The notes under the pieces: generated by a model | The model's input: the letters and a program-made list of their open reading frames with translations, nothing else | Told to the model about the DNA's origin: nothing | The model's database searches: none | Position numbers and translations under genes: made by a program | Shown: in pieces, positions 1 through 9,960 of the stretch | How the letters are laid out: each line of letters begins with the position of its first letter | Numbering within the stretch: position 1 is the stretch's first letter | Assembly (NCBI GenBank): GCA_023487765.1 | Contig: JAMDBW010000025.1 | Location: 1 to 35,578 of the forward strand | DNA length: 35,578 bases | Direction of reading: 5' to 3' | From: Thermoplasmatota archaeon | GTDB lineage: Archaea; Thermoplasmatota; Thermoplasmata; Thermoplasmatales; Thermoplasmataceae

Positions 1-1
1 C

Positions 2-721
2 CTTATAGCCGGAAACTGCCTTGCAAACCTGAACGAGGAGAATTCATTCTTTGTGCATGGAAACGTAGGAGATGATGCGGGAGATACGATGCATTCAGGA
101 AAAATTTCAGTGTCGGGTGACGCGAGAGACGTACTCGGGCAGGCACTCCAGGGAGGAAGAATTTTTGTGCGTGGAAACGCCGGAAACAGGGTGTCTGTAC
201 AGATGAGGGAGTATGGAAAAGACCGTCCATACATGGTTATCGGCGGGACCGTGGACGATTACCTTGGAGAATACATGGCTGGCGGAAGAACAGTGATTCT
301 CAATACCATGAAATCAGAGGTTGGAAATTACATCGGCAGCGGGATGATCGGAGGGAAGATATTCATACGGGGCAGAATCGAACCGGGAAAGATAGGACTG
401 CAGCCTCCAGCAAGAGAACTGCAATCATTTCTCAAGGCGCTTTCCCTGAAGAATCTCATAGGGTCTGATGATTTTCAGAAACTTGCCGGAAGGAGCTATG
501 CGGAAGCAATGAACATTCTCACTGGAAAAGCGAGAGAATTCGGGAGGAAACTGTACGAGGAAAAGGTAGGTATCCCTGACTTTGAGTACAGGGAACTCAA
601 TGACCTGGAATACGGGGAACTGCTTCCTGTCATTGAAGAATTCTCAAGTGACTTCTCCGGAGAGTACACAGAACTTCTGGGTGATAAGTTCACTGTTGTT
701 TTTCCCGGGAACACAAAATGA
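2..721 (+). CDS. GXGXG-domain protein (glutamate synthase alpha subunit C-terminal domain-like), 5' truncated by window edge
   Basis: Frame is open to the window edge (LIAGNCLANLNEENSFFVHGNVGDDAGDTMHSGKISVSGDARDVLGQALQGGRIFVRGNAGNR...). Repeated G-x-x-G-x-x-G right-handed beta-helix pattern typical of GltB domain 3/FwdC-like proteins. Confidence 0.8.
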   Translation, partial: LIAGNCLANLNEENSFFVHGNVGDDAGDTMHSGKISVSGDARDVLGQALQGGRIFVRGNAGNRVSVQMREYGKDRPYMVIGGTVDDYLGEYMAGGRTVILNTMKSEVGNYIGSGMIGGKIFIRGRIEPGKIGLQPPARELQSFLKALSLKNLIGSDDFQKLAGRSYAEAMNILTGKAREFGRKLYEEKVGIPDFEYRELNDLEYGELLPVIEEFSSDFSGEYTELLGDKFTVVFPGNTK

Positions 722-839
722 GCGATCCGGTTTGTTGCACCTGAAGCGATTTGTTTTGCTGTCCCGTTGCGCCACTCATGCCGTTCTGTCCGAGTAAATC
801 CATTACGTAAGTTCCCGATGGATCATTTTCCATTTGATC

Positions 840-1301
840 TCAGTTTTCCGGAACTTTCTTAGGTTTCAAGGGCACAGTTTTTTTGCCGAAAGGGACAGTG
901 TTCATGATATGCATCACTGCAGAAATGGTGATCAGGATGAAGCCGAGAAATTCAATTGACGCCAGATCATAATAATATCTCGCAACTGAGCTGGAGAATA
1001 CCGTGATGATGCCAAGATTCAACAGGGTAAATTCCAGCGCCTGTATCTTTCCTGATGGAGTTTTTCCGGACATCGCGGGAATGAAGATGTAGGATACACC
1101 GAAAATCAGCATTACCACGAAACCGTACAGTTCAAGCATGAAGACGTCATCGGGCGATATGTTTACGATGCCTGAGAAAATCAGGCCAAGCACCAGTGTT
1201 CCGGTTATAAGGTAAAAGAACGCAGTAATTACATACGCGAAAACGTAGCTGTATTTCCCCGGACCCATGCTGGCGTACTTACGGGCATAACTGTTTTCCA
1301 T
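840..1301 (-). CDS. Small multi-pass membrane protein, unknown function
   Basis: 153 aa ORF with about four hydrophobic segments (YVFAYVITAFFYLITGTLVLGLIFSGIV, FMLELYGFVVMLIFGVSYIFI, FTLLNLGIITVF, FLGFILITISAVMHI) and a basic C-terminus. Confidence 0.6.
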   Translation of the reverse strand: MENSYARKYASMGPGKYSYVFAYVITAFFYLITGTLVLGLIFSGIVNISPDDVFMLELYGFVVMLIFGVSYIFIPAMSGKTPSGKIQALEFTLLNLGIITVFSSSVARYYYDLASIEFLGFILITISAVMHIMNTVPFGKKTVPLKPKKVPEN

Positions 1302-1418
1302 TGAACATCAGTTCCCAGCGGTTCATAAGGAGTTACCCTAAATATTAAGCTACCGCGAAGTTGAATGCCGGAAAACACCTTAATTATACACGGCCTTCAG
1401 CCTGCTTCTGTCGGGTTT

Positions 1419-1673
1419 CTACTGAGGATCCTGCTTTTCACGAATCTCAAGCAGTTTTTTTCTGCTGGAGAAGCCGGACACTATTCTGACTGAGGTCTGT
1501 TCAATATGGTAATATTTTGACACCTGCTTTATTATGTCAATGTTAGCCTGCCCCCGCTCCATTTTGGCTACAGTGTAAACAATCATCTCGTCTCCGTGAA
1601 GCTCGGGAGGTTTTCCACCGACCTTTACTTTAATTCTGATGTGCAAGCGAAACCATGAAAAGACTGAGTGCAA
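1419..1673 (-). CDS. DUF167/YggU family protein
   Basis: 84 aa with the pattern ...GQANIDIIKQVSKYYHIEQTSVRIVSGFSSRKKLLEI, matching the family G-x-AN...SG..SR.K signature. True start may be internal. Confidence 0.65.
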   Translation of the reverse strand: MHSVFSWFRLHIRIKVKVGGKPPELHGDEMIVYTVAKMERGQANIDIIKQVSKYYHIEQTSVRIVSGFSSRKKLLEIREKQDPQ

Positions 1674-1857
1674 AGACTTTTGGTTTTCGAAAACAGACTG
1701 CTGATGGCTGTGATCGAGAGGTTTTCTTATCAGTTACCGCGAAATTAGTCGGGGATCTTCAATGAAAAAAATATTCAACCGGAGTCGTGAATTCTCGAAA
1801 CGCAATTATATGATTTCTGGATAATGTGTGAAGCTGGAAGACTGACGTAGTCAATCA

Positions 1858-1873
1858 CCCCTGACGGAAGGGG
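1858..1873. repeat. Hairpin CCCCT-GACGGA-AGGGG
   Basis: Perfect 5-bp stem with 6-nt loop, followed on the minus strand by TGATTGAC. Confidence 0.55.
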
Positions 1874-1924
1874 CTTGAACCGCGAGGTTTGAGAGTAATT
1901 GGTTGATTAGGGGGCTTTGAAAAC

Positions 1925-2167
1925 ATGAAAAACATGAAAGAAAAGCAGAAGTTAGATCGGAGAGATACATACGCACCCATGGATGCTCCACAAGTCCGTG
2001 GCTCTGTGATCCTGTCTTTGAACAGAGACCAGAGTCTCAGTGAGCAGGATTTAAAAACCCTTTCTAACAACCCCGATGTGGACCTACGGTCAGGCATGAC
2101 CGGACGGGATCTGAGGGTCCCCGTCTTAAACTTGCGTAACGAACCGTTAATGGAGGAAGAGTGGTAA
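1925..2167 (+). other. Uncertain 80 aa ORF inside the IS605-like segment
   Basis: MKNMKEKQKLDRRDTYAPMDAPQVRGSVILSLNRDQSLSEQDLKTLSNNPDVDLRSG...NEPLMEEEW. Open frame with no domain I recognise; could be coding, a transposase remnant or chance. Confidence 0.25.
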
Positions 2168-2296
2168 GATACAGGAAGGGGTTGCAATTTCGGTCCCGTT
2201 TCATCCCTACCCTCACGGATGGGGCCTCCTCGGGGGAATCGGATGACCTTGAGTACAGTAAGTAAAGGAGTGGAGCGTACTGTGAAAGCACCAGTC

Positions 2297-3610
2297 ATGG
2301 ATGGTCATGCGTGGTTTATCAGTTATCTACTTTCAAATGTCTCGAACGGGCTCACTTCGCCCCTCATACCCTTATTCGTGGTGATCTATCTCCACTCAAG
2401 CGTCGCATATGTCGGGCTGACCGTTTCTATTGCTTCGGCTGCCTCGGTTCCTGCACTAATCCTGTGGGGAAATCTCTCCGACGTCCTGGAAAAAAGGAAA
2501 ATATTTCTCCTTATCGGATTCCTCGGGTCTTTCGTTTCGCTTCTGCTGATCCTCGTTGTCAACTCCATAGGAATGTACATTCTTACACTTGTCATATTTC
2601 AAATTCTTGCCATGGCCAGCACTCCTGTAGCAACCCTCCTGATTATTGAAAGCACCGTTGAGAAAAGATGGCCAAACGTAATGGCGAGTTTCAACACAGT
2701 GGCATATATCGGCCTCGTGGCTGGACTCGGAGCCGGAACTCTTATACTGAATTTATACGGAAGCAAAGGCAGAAGCTTCCTGCCCGAACTCTACCTGATT
2801 TCCGCATTCGTATACCTTTTCGCTGGAATCAGCGCATGGATACTTCTTCCAGAACCAAAGAAAAAGCTGTCCAGGGGCAGTGTAGAACTGGATCAGATAT
2901 ACGCCATCAGAACGGTTGAGCGGATACGGTACTTTCCAAGCCACGTAATTCACACCATTTCGCTCCGGAAAGGCAAGACGCATAAGTTTGCCAGAAGAAC
3001 AAAGATTTACATTTTTTACACAAGCTTTCTAATGTTCGGTTTCCAGCTGTACTTCATACCTTTTCCGGTATTTCTCCTTGAAAAATTGAATGGCACGGAG
3101 ACTCAGATATTTGTCATGTTTCTGCTAAATAACGTAGCATCTGCAATTGCTTTCAGAATGAGCGGGAAAGCTATTAATTCACTGGGTCTGACCGGATCAC
3201 TGTCAATGGCCCTGTTTTCCAGAGTGGGGATCCTGGCTTTCAGTTCCATTCTGACATTCGCTTTCATCGGCTTCAATTATGCTATTTGGATTGCAGTTTC
3301 CTGTTATGCGCTCATGGGCTTCTTCTGGAGCTTTATAAGCATAAGCTGGGTCACATCCATTTCAAAACTTGCACTTCCGGAGAACAGGGGAAAAGCCATC
3401 GGATATTACAATTCATTCCTTGGGGTGGGACAGATAGGCAGCGGAGTGATATCCGGAATTATTGCGTTTACGCTGGGTTACACGTATGTATTTGCTGTCG
3501 CAACGGTCGCTGTCTTTGCCGGAAGTTTCATGCTTGTGAGGTTCCATAAGAAAATGAGTGAGTACATTGCACCGGAGACAAAGGCTCCCGGCGTTCCCAT
3601 AAGTCAGTAG
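2297..3610 (+). CDS. MFS transporter
   Basis: The ORF track starts at 2219, but ATG 2297 (MDGHAWFISYLLSNVSNGLTSPLIPLFVVIYLHSSVAYVGLTV...) avoids translating the hairpin region. About 12 hydrophobic segments; LWGNLSDVLEKRK resembles the MFS motif A region. Confidence 0.8.
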   Translation: MDGHAWFISYLLSNVSNGLTSPLIPLFVVIYLHSSVAYVGLTVSIASAASVPALILWGNLSDVLEKRKIFLLIGFLGSFVSLLLILVVNSIGMYILTLVIFQILAMASTPVATLLIIESTVEKRWPNVMASFNTVAYIGLVAGLGAGTLILNLYGSKGRSFLPELYLISAFVYLFAGISAWILLPEPKKKLSRGSVELDQIYAIRTVERIRYFPSHVIHTISLRKGKTHKFARRTKIYIFYTSFLMFGFQLYFIPFPVFLLEKLNGTETQIFVMFLLNNVASAIAFRMSGKAINSLGLTGSLSMALFSRVGILAFSSILTFAFIGFNYAIWIAVSCYALMGFFWSFISISWVTSISKLALPENRGKAIGYYNSFLGVGQIGSGVISGIIAFTLGYTYVFAVATVAVFAGSFMLVRFHKKMSEYIAPETKAPGVPISQ

Positions 3611-3969
3611 CTCTTGATCCTGTTTCGATCGATTACAGTCCCGGGCGGGCTCACTATGAGATAGCTTTTACTTATCCCGGCCACGTCCCCGTTTATATCC
3701 TTCACAACGCGCTTTATCTCCTCGGTTATCCTGCGCATCATGTATTCCTCGGATGATATGGAACTGCAGTCAAGGACCAGAATGTCGCCGTCATAAATGT
3801 ATGAACTTATCTTCCTGATGTCTTCAAGCCTGCCGATTTCGGCAACCCGGATCGTAGATCCGGTTTCCTCTTTCTCCTCCTGGAACTTATAATCGTTAAG
3901 ATCTATGAATTTCCTCGATCCGGAGCGATCTTCATCCTCCTTCTGTGACTTACGCTTGAGGATAGCCAT
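3604..3969 (-). CDS. sepF: SepF-like cell division protein
   Basis: 121 aa: N-terminal basic/amphipathic segment, then IRVAEIGRLEDIRKISSYIYDGDILVLDCSSISSEEYMMRRITEEIKRVVKDINGDVAGISKSYLIVSPPG, the SepF core pattern. Confidence 0.8.
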   Translation of the reverse strand: MAILKRKSQKEDEDRSGSRKFIDLNDYKFQEEKEETGSTIRVAEIGRLEDIRKISSYIYDGDILVLDCSSISSEEYMMRRITEEIKRVVKDINGDVAGISKSYLIVSPPGTVIDRNRIKSY

Positions 3970-4007
3970 ATGTGTAAGTAATTAACTAAGGCGTTCTAAT
4001 AACTTTG

Positions 4008-4682
4008 CTAATCAGAAGAACTGCTTACTCTTTTTATAAAGACATAAAAGAGATTCGAGAAGCCGTCCCTCCATGTCTTCAGTTTTGGTTTCGTTATCCT
4101 GACACCGTATCTTATGGGGACTTCGATCAGTGTGCCAAGCCTCATGGCTTCGATCTTTATGTCCTGCGAAAATGACATTCCGTCACTGAGGTTCTTCATC
4201 TTCCTGTACAGGTACGGCCTGAAAATCCACATTCCGCTTTGTGAATCCTTGAGACTGGTCTTGAAGAGAAGCCCTATGGTTTTCGTCAGGACGCCATTCC
4301 CGACGTAATGAAGGGTCGTATATGATTTTTCAGTCCTGAGTGTGATCCGGTCACAGGAAATGAAGTCCACACCATCCATCAGAAGGACGTCGATCAGGGG
4401 TCTTATTATGTCAGTTGGATAAGTGCCGTCTCCATCAAGACACACTACTATCTCCCCGGTGATCTCCTTCAGTCCGGCCTTGTAGGCTACCCCGTAACCT
4501 CTCCGGGGTTCCTCGATAACCCTGGCACCCTTTGAAGCAGCTATTTCCCGTGTCCTGTCTGTTGAGTTTGTGTCCACGATAATAACCTCTACGTTACCCA
4601 GTTGATTCAGTCCGTCTATGACTGATCCGATGGTCTTTTCTTCATTTATTGTCGGAATCACTGCGCTGATCTTCAAATTCAA
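4008..4682 (-). CDS. Family 2 glycosyltransferase (dolichol-phosphate sugar transferase-like)
   Basis: SAVIPTINEEKTIGSVIDGL...VIIVDTNSTDRTREIA...VVCLDGDGTYPTDIIRPL: GT-A fold with DGDG motif. Confidence 0.85.
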   Translation of the reverse strand: MNLKISAVIPTINEEKTIGSVIDGLNQLGNVEVIIVDTNSTDRTREIAASKGARVIEEPRRGYGVAYKAGLKEITGEIVVCLDGDGTYPTDIIRPLIDVLLMDGVDFISCDRITLRTEKSYTTLHYVGNGVLTKTIGLLFKTSLKDSQSGMWIFRPYLYRKMKNLSDGMSFSQDIKIEAMRLGTLIEVPIRYGVRITKPKLKTWRDGFSNLFYVFIKRVSSSSD

Positions 4683-4822
4683 CCCGTCCCATGAGATTCC
4701 TGGAATCCATGTGTGCTGCTTCTTGAGTGTTCAGAGTTATATTTAGTTATTTTGTTGTGCTGTGTCGTACCCGCAGCGTCGGGCCATGGATGCCCGCCGC
4801 ATTATCCGGGAACTCCTCGTTA

Positions 4823-6493
4823 TCAATTTCCGCTTATTCGTCGGGAGTTGAACATCCACTCCAGTGGTCTGGCGGAATTGAGCAGTTCCACGGGAATCTC
4901 CCCATGCGAGACATTTCTGATGTAATATATCTCCGCCATAATTGCCGTTCTTTCCCTGTCCTCCTCCGGGGAGTGTACATGGAGGTCGAAGAGAAGTGCC
5001 GAAGAAAACAGGTGCCCGAATTCGTCAAGAAGGTTTTTCAGGTAGTACTGTGCGTCATTTCCCATGGCAGCCAGTTCCTTCAAGCGTTTTTCTATATCGC
5101 CCGCCCTTGAAAGGAGCGTCTTTGAAACCCCGATTTCTTTCGAAAAGCCATTTACAAGTTTTCTGATGGTCTCCAGAAGTTTTCGATCGCTGTTCTTCTT
5201 GACTATCGTCTCATACATTTCCAGTGCCTGGATATTGCTGGTCCCTTCCCATATTGGAGTGACTATTGCGTCCCTGTGGAATTTAGCTATGGGAAACTCC
5301 TCCAGAAATCCTATTCCTCCGAAAATCTCCATGGAATATCTGGTAATCCTGTCACTGAGACTGGCAGTTATGTTCTTGGAAATGTGCGTGAGGATTCTGG
5401 CATAATGATATTCCTCTGAATACGGAAAATGATCGTTTGCAGATCGGCTGAAAGCTTCAGCAGCTTTTACCGAAAGGATTGTGGATCCTTCAAGATCAGC
5501 TTCCATTTCCAGGAAATCCCTTCTCAGAAGTGGGTGTTCTATTATATTACTGCCGAAACTATTCCTGGAACTGGCATAAAGAAATGCCTCCCACAGTGCC
5601 TTCCTTGATATCCCGAGTGCGGCAAACGCATTGTCTAGCCTGGAGATCATAAGTATGTCCATTGCACCATAGATTCCCTCCGCAGGTTTTCCCAGCAGGA
5701 AACCCACTGAATTCTCCATCTCGACTTCGCCAGTTGGAACGGCGATCGTGCCAATCTTGTTCTTGAGCCTCCTGATTCTGTAGTTATGAACCCCGTCGTC
5801 CAGACACGCCGGGACAAAGAATATCGATATGCCTTTTGCGCCGGATTTCACCGGAACAGGCTTCGCAGTCACTATTGCCCCGTCCGCAAGACCGGCATTG
5901 CTGGCGAAATACTTGTCAGGGCCGTTGATATGCCACTCCCCGTCTACCAGTTCGGCTTTCGTTGTGTTGCTCCCCAGATCGCTGCCGCCCTGTAGTTCCG
6001 TGTAAAACGTTGCTCCCATCCATGGTTTCTCCCTGGAGAGGTATCTGGGAAGATATTTTTCCCTGACAGCACCATCACCGAATTTATTCAGGGCGTAGGC
6101 AGTCTGCATGGTAAGCGTTACAGTACAGAAAATGCCGGAATCTGATATGATGTAGCCGCTGATGAAATGGTAAAGCCAGCTTTCCTCACCGGTTATGACT
6201 TTCCTGACTATGCCGTAGCTGAAAAGTTCATCAAGTATCCTCCTGTGTTCCGGTGAAATCCTTACATGGTCGATCCTTTCGCCTAAAGAGTTCCAGTACT
6301 CGAGATAAGGTTTTCCATAATGGTCAATGAAATCGAGCGCTTCCAGGAATTCCGTTGACACATATTTACCAAGTCTGCCCAGTTCGCTGTTGTACTTGAG
6401 GCCGGAATACCTCAATATCTGCTGAAGTGGAAAATCCTCTGTGTAATAGTCTGCACCGTAGCTCAGGAACATAGAATTGGATTTCTCGTTCAT
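4823..6493 (-). CDS. Acyl-CoA dehydrogenase family protein (AidB-like)
   Basis: ATFYTELQGGSDLGSNTTKAELVDGEWHINGPDKYFASNAGLADGAIVTAKP and ITRYSMEIFGGIGFLEEFPIAKFHRDAIVTPIWEGTSNIQALEM are acyl-CoA dehydrogenase signatures. Confidence 0.9.
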   Translation of the reverse strand: MNEKSNSMFLSYGADYYTEDFPLQQILRYSGLKYNSELGRLGKYVSTEFLEALDFIDHYGKPYLEYWNSLGERIDHVRISPEHRRILDELFSYGIVRKVITGEESWLYHFISGYIISDSGIFCTVTLTMQTAYALNKFGDGAVREKYLPRYLSREKPWMGATFYTELQGGSDLGSNTTKAELVDGEWHINGPDKYFASNAGLADGAIVTAKPVPVKSGAKGISIFFVPACLDDGVHNYRIRRLKNKIGTIAVPTGEVEMENSVGFLLGKPAEGIYGAMDILMISRLDNAFAALGISRKALWEAFLYASSRNSFGSNIIEHPLLRRDFLEMEADLEGSTILSVKAAEAFSRSANDHFPYSEEYHYARILTHISKNITASLSDRITRYSMEIFGGIGFLEEFPIAKFHRDAIVTPIWEGTSNIQALEMYETIVKKNSDRKLLETIRKLVNGFSKEIGVSKTLLSRAGDIEKRLKELAAMGNDAQYYLKNLLDEFGHLFSSALLFDLHVHSPEEDRERTAIMAEIYYIRNVSHGEIPVELLNSARPLEWMFNSRRISGN

Positions 6494-6613
6494 AATATCA
6501 TACGCTTTCGTTCAGCTTAAATATTCCTGCATGCTCTGCCGGGCGGCTGACTGCCGGCATGCCGGCCCCGGATATTACCCATTTTTACAGAACCGGGCGG
6601 ATGTAAGGTTTCC

Positions 6614-7174
6614 TTACTGCGAAGTATCTTTCATGGCCTCTATCCATGAATCAGTGTCCATGACTTTACTGAATCTTGATTCCTGCGTTACCAGAATTGC
6701 CTTGTGCAAATCCCCGGCAGAGACAGATCCTGCGGAGTTTGTGATATCCAGTGTTCCAGTGGCGTCAGAAAGGAATTCCACGTCATATCCACGGTGAAGC
6801 GCCTGTCTTGCCGTGGTATCGCAGCACATCTGTGTCATGTAACCGGTTATTGCCACCGTGTCAATGTTATTTTGCCTGAGCCAGTCCTCGAGACCGGTTC
6901 CGGTGAAGCTGCCCGGAAGGTGCTTTTCTATGAGTATATCATACTTGCGTTTCCTGATCTCATCGTGGAGTTCCCATCCCGCTGTCCCTTTCCTGAACGT
7001 GTTTCCGGAGGATGAATGCTGGATCACTGCAACAGGTATCCCTGATTTTGAAGACTCGTCCATGCACCTCAGAATATTCGCAAGACTTCCATTCGGGAAA
7101 GTGACCGGAAGCTTTCCGGTGAAATATTCGTTTTGCACATCAATAACAAGCAGCGCCATCCGCGGCATGATCAT
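6614..7174 (-). CDS. Isochorismatase-like cysteine hydrolase
   Basis: [75 protein letters not shown] catalytic triad layout. Confidence 0.88.
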   Translation of the reverse strand: MIMPRMALLVIDVQNEYFTGKLPVTFPNGSLANILRCMDESSKSGIPVAVIQHSSSGNTFRKGTAGWELHDEIRKRKYDILIEKHLPGSFTGTGLEDWLRQNNIDTVAITGYMTQMCCDTTARQALHRGYDVEFLSDATGTLDITNSAGSVSAGDLHKAILVTQESRFSKVMDTDSWIEAMKDTSQ

Positions 7175-7260
7175 CGAACACCCGGTCTGATGTAAAGCTC
7201 ATGGAGCAGGAAGGATAGCCCGATCACCATTCCCGGAACCTCCGGACAGGTACCGGCCGA

Positions 7261-9960
7261 TCAGCTGACAACCTTCACTTCCGAGGTGCCATTTCTCTTG
7301 ACGACCTCATTGACATTATCTGCCACTGAGATCAGTTCAGTGTGATGTGTCACGATGATCATCTGCGGTACCGGGTTGTCCTCTCCCCTGAATGTGTACT
7401 GTATTATGTCCTTCAGGTTCTGTCTGCGGTCCTGGTCAAGAAATGTCGTGGGTTCGTCCATTATCATTGTTTTTATGTTTTCCATCACATACTTTGCAAG
7501 AGCAAGCCTCAAGGCTATGGCGAGAGCGGTTTTCTCTCCGCCGCTGAGCATGTCGACGCTCTCCAAGCTTCCGTTCTGGGATACCTCTATCCCCATATCT
7601 TCACTGACCCTGACATCGTCAAAATTCAGGTTAAAGGCAAAGGAATATTCACGCATCTTGTTTGTTATGAACACCGCTGAATCCTTCCTTATCGCCTTCT
7701 GTATACCTTCTCTGTCGAAGCATCCCCTCAGTGCATTGATGGACAGGACCGCTTTCTTCAGTGTTTCCATCTTTTCCTTCTCTTCCGTGAGTCTTTTAAT
7801 GTTTTCCCTGTGTTCAAGAATCCTTCCGTCCACTGACTTCATGTCAGCCTGCGCACCGGAAAGAACAGCAATGGCCTCTCTCAGCCTGACACTGAGTGAA
7901 TTGTATCTCTCTTCCGCGATTCCTGCCCTGGAGCGCAGGTCCGGCAATCCGGAAACCATTGCCTCCAGGTCCTCGATTTCTTTGACTGCTGAAGCGAGAA
8001 GCTCAACATCCGCCTGTTTCAGGCTCTCTTCAGTGGCAATATTCGCTGTCAGTTCTGTAATTCTCCCTTCGTAACCCTTCATTGCAGCCATTTTTTCTCT
8101 GGTACCCGCGTCCGGCGCAAAGCCCAGGGAGTAGGTCAGCGATTTCCTCATGTCGTTGAGTTCCTTAAGGGATTTTTCGATCTCTGCCCTCCTCACCCCT
8201 ATTGCCGATGTTTCCTGCGTTCCCAGTGACATCTCCATGGACCGGAATCTCTGGTCGTTCTCTTTCAAATCCGACAGTTGCCTTTCAACCTGGTCGAGTT
8301 CCGTTTTCACTGATACGTATCTTTCGTTCCGTTCCCTCAGTGAATCCAGTGTTTCCTTGAATTTTAGCAGGTTGGATTCATCCTTCGTGACTGTCTGCAA
8401 GTCCATGATAAAGTCGGAAACCATCCTGGAATCAAGAAAGTCCAGTTCCTCCAGGATTTTCTTTTTCCTGGCTTCCATCATGGTTTTTCCGGTGCTTATG
8501 TTATTCTGTTTATTGAGCAGGTCCATGTCATTTCTTGAGTATTCATTCTTTATGCTTTCAAGATGTTCAGCAGTAAGCGGCTGGAGGCAGAGCGGACACC
8601 TGGTGAGGCCCTGTATGGAAGAGAGCTTCCCCGACAGTTCTTTTCTCTGTTCAAAAATAGAGCCTGCAGAAGCCTTAAACTCACCTATTCTGGATTCGCA
8701 CTCCCTCAGTTCATTCTGTGCACTGGTTTTCAGCATTCCCAGAGTTTCGGCCGAGATATCCTGCCGGCCAAGCTTCTGTTTAATCACGGTGAGCTGGCTT
8801 CCCTGCCTGGATTTCACTGCATCAAGTTCTTTCTGCAGTTCCTCCACACGTGCCAGAGTCTGGCGATATCTGTTGCTATCTTCTTCCAGTGCGTGCAGGT
8901 CCGACCTGAGGTCGTTGCGACGGCTGTCCAGTTTCACGTACGTTTCATGATCTCCCCTGAGTTTTTCCATGGATGCCTGCATTTCGGAGATTTTTCTTAT
9001 GGTGGAATCTATGTCTCTGAGAGCCACGGTCCTGTCGTTTATTCTTTCCGCAACGGTGAAATATGATTCTATCTCTCTGGACTTTTTCAGGAGGCTGCTG
9101 TCCATCGTGCTGTTCAATTTATCTGATTCCAGTCGGAGTTCCCTGATTTTTGCCTCCCTTCCTGATATTTTCCCGGCCAGTTCATTCCTCAGTTTTTTCC
9201 TCCTGCCTGCAAGTTCTGCTGAAGCCACGAGGCGGGATACCTCATTCCTCAATGCCGTTCTTTCAGCGTCTGCAGTGGTCAGGTCGGATTCAAGATCATT
9301 CTTCTGCCTCTCGAACGCGGATACCCGTGCTTCGATTTCAGAACGATCTGAGGTGAGCCCTGATAACTCTGCATTGACCTGATCAATGTTGTCGGATACC
9401 CCTGCAAACCTCCCGGCATGCATCTCCGTTTCCCTTGCCAGCTTGCCGAGATCGTCTGCATACTGGCTCAGGAGATTCAAACCCAGTATCTTTCCGAAAG
9501 TTTCTTCTCTCTTTGCCTTCTCCTCCGAGACCAGGGTTGCTATCTCACCCTGCTCAACAAACACAGAATTACGGAAAAGTTCCTTGTTGATGCCAAGTGT
9601 GTCCTCTATGGCGGAGTTCACTTCCTTCACTGTTCTGGCTATTTCAGTGCCGTTCCTGAGTAGAGAGGCATCACGGTTCCTGACGTCATTCTTTCCCATT
9701 GTCAGCATTCTTGTTATGCGATAATCATCCCCGCCGGTGGAAAATTCAAGGGAAACGGTCATGTTATCCTTTCCTCTCTTGACGAGGTCGGCTATGGAAT
9801 CCCCTCTCCTGTCCCCGAAGAGTGCGAACTTGATCGCGTCTATAATGCTGCTCTTTCCGGCTCCATTCTGACCCACTATTATGTTGACTCCCTGATCGAA
9901 TGAAACAACACTGTTTTCGTGGGAGAGAAAATTGTGAAGCTCGAGGTTCCTGATCATCAT
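7261..9960 (-). CDS. rad50: DNA double-strand break repair ATPase Rad50
   Basis: Walker A GQNGAGKSSIIDAIKFALFG, central coiled coil with zinc hook CPLC, signature LSGGEKTALAIALRLALA, Walker B MIMDEPTTFLD. Confidence 0.97.
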   Translation of the reverse strand: MMIRNLELHNFLSHENSVVSFDQGVNIIVGQNGAGKSSIIDAIKFALFGDRRGDSIADLVKRGKDNMTVSLEFSTGGDDYRITRMLTMGKNDVRNRDASLLRNGTEIARTVKEVNSAIEDTLGINKELFRNSVFVEQGEIATLVSEEKAKREETFGKILGLNLLSQYADDLGKLARETEMHAGRFAGVSDNIDQVNAELSGLTSDRSEIEARVSAFERQKNDLESDLTTADAERTALRNEVSRLVASAELAGRRKKLRNELAGKISGREAKIRELRLESDKLNSTMDSSLLKKSREIESYFTVAERINDRTVALRDIDSTIRKISEMQASMEKLRGDHETYVKLDSRRNDLRSDLHALEEDSNRYRQTLARVEELQKELDAVKSRQGSQLTVIKQKLGRQDISAETLGMLKTSAQNELRECESRIGEFKASAGSIFEQRKELSGKLSSIQGLTRCPLCLQPLTAEHLESIKNEYSRNDMDLLNKQNNISTGKTMMEARKKKILEELDFLDSRMVSDFIMDLQTVTKDESNLLKFKETLDSLRERNERYVSVKTELDQVERQLSDLKENDQRFRSMEMSLGTQETSAIGVRRAEIEKSLKELNDMRKSLTYSLGFAPDAGTREKMAAMKGYEGRITELTANIATEESLKQADVELLASAVKEIEDLEAMVSGLPDLRSRAGIAEERYNSLSVRLREAIAVLSGAQADMKSVDGRILEHRENIKRLTEEKEKMETLKKAVLSINALRGCFDREGIQKAIRKDSAVFITNKMREYSFAFNLNFDDVRVSEDMGIEVSQNGSLESVDMLSGGEKTALAIALRLALAKYVMENIKTMIMDEPTTFLDQDRRQNLKDIIQYTFRGEDNPVPQMIIVTHHTELISVADNVNEVVKRNGTSEVKVVS

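Larger units (their letters stand above)
1845..2245 (-). mobile_element. IS200/IS605-like relic or non-autonomous element (hairpin ends only)
   Basis: Minus strand reads CAAGCCCCTTCCGTCAGGGGTGATTGAC (about 1877-1850) and GAGGCCCCATCCGTGAGGGTAGGGATGAA (about 2229-2200). Both resemble right-end/omegaRNA hairpins of the IS605 family (GAAGCCCC...GGGG...). No intact TnpA or TnpB between or beside them. Confidence 0.45.

Noticed and set aside
1855-2298. 147 aa minus-strand ORF across the IS605-like hairpins
   Set aside because: Translates through both hairpins and shows no TnpA/TnpB motifs; probably not coding.
7355-8074. 239 aa plus-strand ORF antisense to rad50 (also 8150-8950, 8969-9382)
   Set aside because: Ser/Leu/Phe-rich shadow frames opposite a clearly coding Rad50 coiled coil; no domain features or independent promoter.
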